NCBI RefSeq assembly: GCF_013403245.1
Contig: NZ_JACBNQ010000016.1
Location: 1 to 64,000, forward strand
Origin: Sedimentibacter hydroxybenzoicus DSM 7310
GTDB taxonomy: Bacteria; Bacillota; Clostridia; Tissierellales; Sedimentibacteraceae
Length of the DNA: 64,000 nucleotides
Reading direction: 5' to 3'
Shown here: positions 62,199 through 64,000 of the stretch, in pieces
Layout: every line of letters starts with the position of its first letter
How positions within the stretch are numbered: position 1 is the stretch's first letter
Translations under genes and position numbers: made by a program
Notes under the pieces: generated by a model
Told to the model about the DNA's origin: nothing
The model's input: the letters and a program-made list of their open reading frames with translations, nothing else
Databases searched by the model: none

Positions 62199-63512
62199 TT
62201 ACAATATCCACATTACTGACTGCGGTATAAATGTTATTATCATAAGAGCTACTATTAATGCTGCAAGGAAAGGCATAACTTCTTTTGATATATCCTGAAT
62301 ACTTGTGTTAAATCCTCTCGCTGCAGTAAATAGTGTAACTCCAAATGGCGGAGTAAGCATACCTATTGCAAGATTAGTCGCTAGCATTATACCAAAATGA
62401 ACAGGATCTACCCCAAGTTCTATAGCTATTGGCAATGCAATTGGTACTAATATGTATTGAATAGCTCCTGATTCCATAAACATTCCTGCAATTAGAACTA
62501 TTATATTAACTACAAGTAATATTAAATACTTGCTGTGTGTTACTGACAAAGCTAAATTAAGTATTGTCTGAGGAATCTTAGCATAGGTCATAACCCAGCC
62601 GAATAACGCGGCCAAAGCCATTATAAGCATTATTCCGGCAGTAGATAAAGCTGATTTGTAAAATATCTCCGGTAAATCGCACCATTTCATTTCCTTATAA
62701 ACATAAATTCCGATTATTATCGAATATATGACTGCTACAACTGCTGATTCTGTTGGTGTAAATATCCCTGCAAAAACTCCTCCGACTATAATTATAGGAG
62801 TACCAAGTGCCCATAAAGAATCTATAAAATATTTATATCCTGATAACTTTTTTTCTTCTCTTGTCTCCGGAACATCTTGAAGTACTCTTTCACCACTTGC
62901 TATTTTATCCGCACGATCTTTGTAATTTCTTTTTTTAGCAATAAAATATGTTGGTAACATTAAAGCAATTCCAACAATAAATCCTGCAGGGAAGCCAACC
63001 TTATACAGGTCCGATACCGCTACCTTAGATAAAACAGCATATATTATAAATGCTATACTTGGAGGTATTACTATACCAATTGGTGAAGCAGAAGCAATAA
63101 TTGCAGCACTGAATCCTTTGCTGTATCCTGCTCTCATCATACCCGCATACATAACACCTCCAATAGCCGCAGCTGTAGCTATACCACTGCCGGAAATTGC
63201 CGCGAAAAACATACATGCTATAATAGCAACTATACCCATTCCACCGTGAATATTTCCTACTGCCGACGCGGCCATATTAACTATTCTTTTTGCTATGCCG
63301 CCTCTGTTCATTAAATCACCGGCTAGTATAAAGAATGGTACCGCTAATAACGCAGTGGAATCTATACCAGCGAACAGTTTTTGAATTATAACAACTGTCT
63401 TTATATCATTACTAAGAGAAAAAATTAATGAAGAAAGCCCTAATCCCACAGCTATAGGAGCTCCCGCAACTAAAAGAATTAATGCACTTCCAAATAATAA
63501 TCCTCCGCTCAT
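62199..63512 (-). CDS. dctM: TRAP transporter large permease (DctM)
   Basis: The 437-residue protein has about twelve helices and the DctM marks ALLAVPFFILAGDLMNRGGIA (seen as VPFFILAGDLMNRGG), GGVMYAGMMRAGYSKGF, SPIGIVIPPSIAFIIYAV and LTPPFGVTLF. It forms the channel of a sodium-driven importer for organic acids. Its start overlaps the small-permease stop (TAATG). The cluster context suggests a ligand that feeds the meta-cleavage enzymes. Confidence 0.95.
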   Translation of the reverse strand: MSGGLLFGSALILLVAGAPIAVGLGLSSLIFSLSNDIKTVVIIQKLFAGIDSTALLAVPFFILAGDLMNRGGIAKRIVNMAASAVGNIHGGMGIVAIIACMFFAAISGSGIATAAAIGGVMYAGMMRAGYSKGFSAAIIASASPIGIVIPPSIAFIIYAVLSKVAVSDLYKVGFPAGFIVGIALMLPTYFIAKKRNYKDRADKIASGERVLQDVPETREEKKLSGYKYFIDSLWALGTPIIIVGGVFAGIFTPTESAVVAVIYSIIIGIYVYKEMKWCDLPEIFYKSALSTAGIMLIMALAALFGWVMTYAKIPQTILNLALSVTHSKYLILLVVNIIVLIAGMFMESGAIQYILVPIALPIAIELGVDPVHFGIMLATNLAIGMLTPPFGVTLFTAARGFNTSIQDISKEVMPFLAALIVALMIITFIPQSVMWIL

Positions 63513-64000
63513 TATAAAGCCCCCCTCCTTTTCTCTAACTCAAAAATATTGTTCAAGATATATACAATAACTTGAAAAACCATAATAATAAATGCAGCAG
63601 GAAATATTCCATAAACTATTTTCATTGATATTCTTAAATTTGTTGAAACCTGTGTACCTGCCAACTTCATCATATCAAATCCATAGAATATAGCTGCCCC
63701 AAAAAATGCTATTGTTAATAATTGCTGTAGCAGATACGCCCATTTAACATATTTTTGGGGTATTATCGTTTCAAGGACGCTTACATTTATATGGCTCCTA
63801 TTTCCGGATATCACTGCCGACCCAAACATTACTAGTGCAATATTAGTATATCTTGTAAGCTCCTCTGTCCAATGAAACCCTGTACTAAAAACGTACCTTA
63901 GAACTATTTGAGAAAAATATGTAATAGTCATAACAGAAAAGCATATTATCAATATAAATTTTAAAATCTTATTTAAACAGCTGTTAATATTATTTAATAC
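63512..64000 (-). CDS. dctQ: TRAP transporter small permease (DctQ), cut by the window edge
   Basis: The frame is open to the right edge (16 further codons upstream of a TTG at 63952), so the start lies outside. At least 162 residues; four helices with the DctQ pattern (TYFSQIVLRYVFSTGFHWTEELTRY, seen as VLRYVF and WTEELTRY). It partners DctM. The binding protein DctP is probably to the right. Confidence 0.9.
   Translation of the reverse strand, partial: VLNNINSCLNKILKFILIICFSVMTITYFSQIVLRYVFSTGFHWTEELTRYTNIALVMFGSAVISGNRSHINVSVLETIIPQKYVKWAYLLQQLLTIAFFGAAIFYGFDMMKLAGTQVSTNLRISMKIVYGIFPAAFIIMVFQVIVYILNNIFELEKRRGAL

Noticed and set aside
1-64000. tRNA or rRNA genes
   Set aside because: I looked for GTTCGA-type T-arms with CCA ends and for rRNA motifs and found none that fold convincingly.

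Overview
The window is low-GC, densely packed DNA whose gene content points to an anaerobic, spore-forming member of the Clostridia. The evidence is a class III (anaerobic) ribonucleotide reductase with its activase, the anaerobic early-cobalt route to cobalamin, dipicolinate synthase genes dpaAB, a GerMN lipoprotein, tRNA-sensing T-boxes before four genes, and an agr-type peptide quorum-sensing locus. A relative of Tissierellales/Sedimentibacter is my guess from this mixture; I could not test it.

Layout. 1-4.1 kb (- strand): agr-like locus in the order agrA, agrC, agrD, agrB, then a secreted protein and a small membrane protein. A pair of 13-bp direct repeats with 22-bp period lies in front of agrD. 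4.2-12.5 kb: T-box-controlled tyrS, a secreted CAP-domain protein, a MacAB-like efflux system, and a guanine-riboswitch-controlled purine permease. 12.5-24.6 kb: a tiny Cys-rich protein, a SulP permease, dpaAB, an FMN-dependent 2-hydroxyacid oxidase homologue, T-box-controlled valS and an archaeal-type aspS with a duplicated T-box 3' module, a YgjV-like protein, and a divergent LysR/EamA pair. 24.5-28.4 kb (-): a FecBCD-type importer whose binding protein carries an extra FMN-binding domain, plus trmO. 28.4-31.6 kb (-): nrdG and nrdD, with nrdD interrupted by a 434-nt intervening sequence that I interpret as a group I intron. 31.6-47.9 kb (-): cobalt ECF transporter (cbiMNQO), cbiK, an ABC-2 exporter, a second FecBCD-type importer, and nine genes from cbiD to cbiH. 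47.9-51.9 kb: two divergent cobalamin riboswitches, each followed by a terminator and by hairpin repeats, then a BtuFCD transporter on +. 52-57.5 kb: GerMN lipoprotein, cysE and T-box-controlled cysK, Nudix hydrolase, GDT1-type Mn transporter, and a MurG/MGDG-like glycosyltransferase. 57.6-64 kb (-): a complete lower meta-cleavage route (hydrolase, hydratase, acylating acetaldehyde dehydrogenase, aldolase), a second pyruvate-type aldolase, and a TRAP transporter that runs off the right edge.

How the parts fit. Most of 27.9-47.9 kb reads as one long - strand transcription unit, or a few units, starting at the cbiD riboswitch. It makes cob(II)yrinate a,c-diamide from sirohydrochlorin, imports cobalt, and continues into nrdDG. 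The + strand BtuFCD covers salvage of finished corrinoid, so synthesis and salvage are controlled from one divergent control region. The right-hand catabolic cluster would turn a ring-fission-like dienoate into pyruvate and acetyl-CoA, which is unexpected in an anaerobe because such dienoates normally come from oxygenases.

The strongest items for follow-up are the nrdD intron, the flavin-domain/binding-protein fusion, the meta-cleavage cluster without a visible oxygenase, the agr locus with its operator, and the hairpin-repeat arrays around the cobalamin riboswitches.
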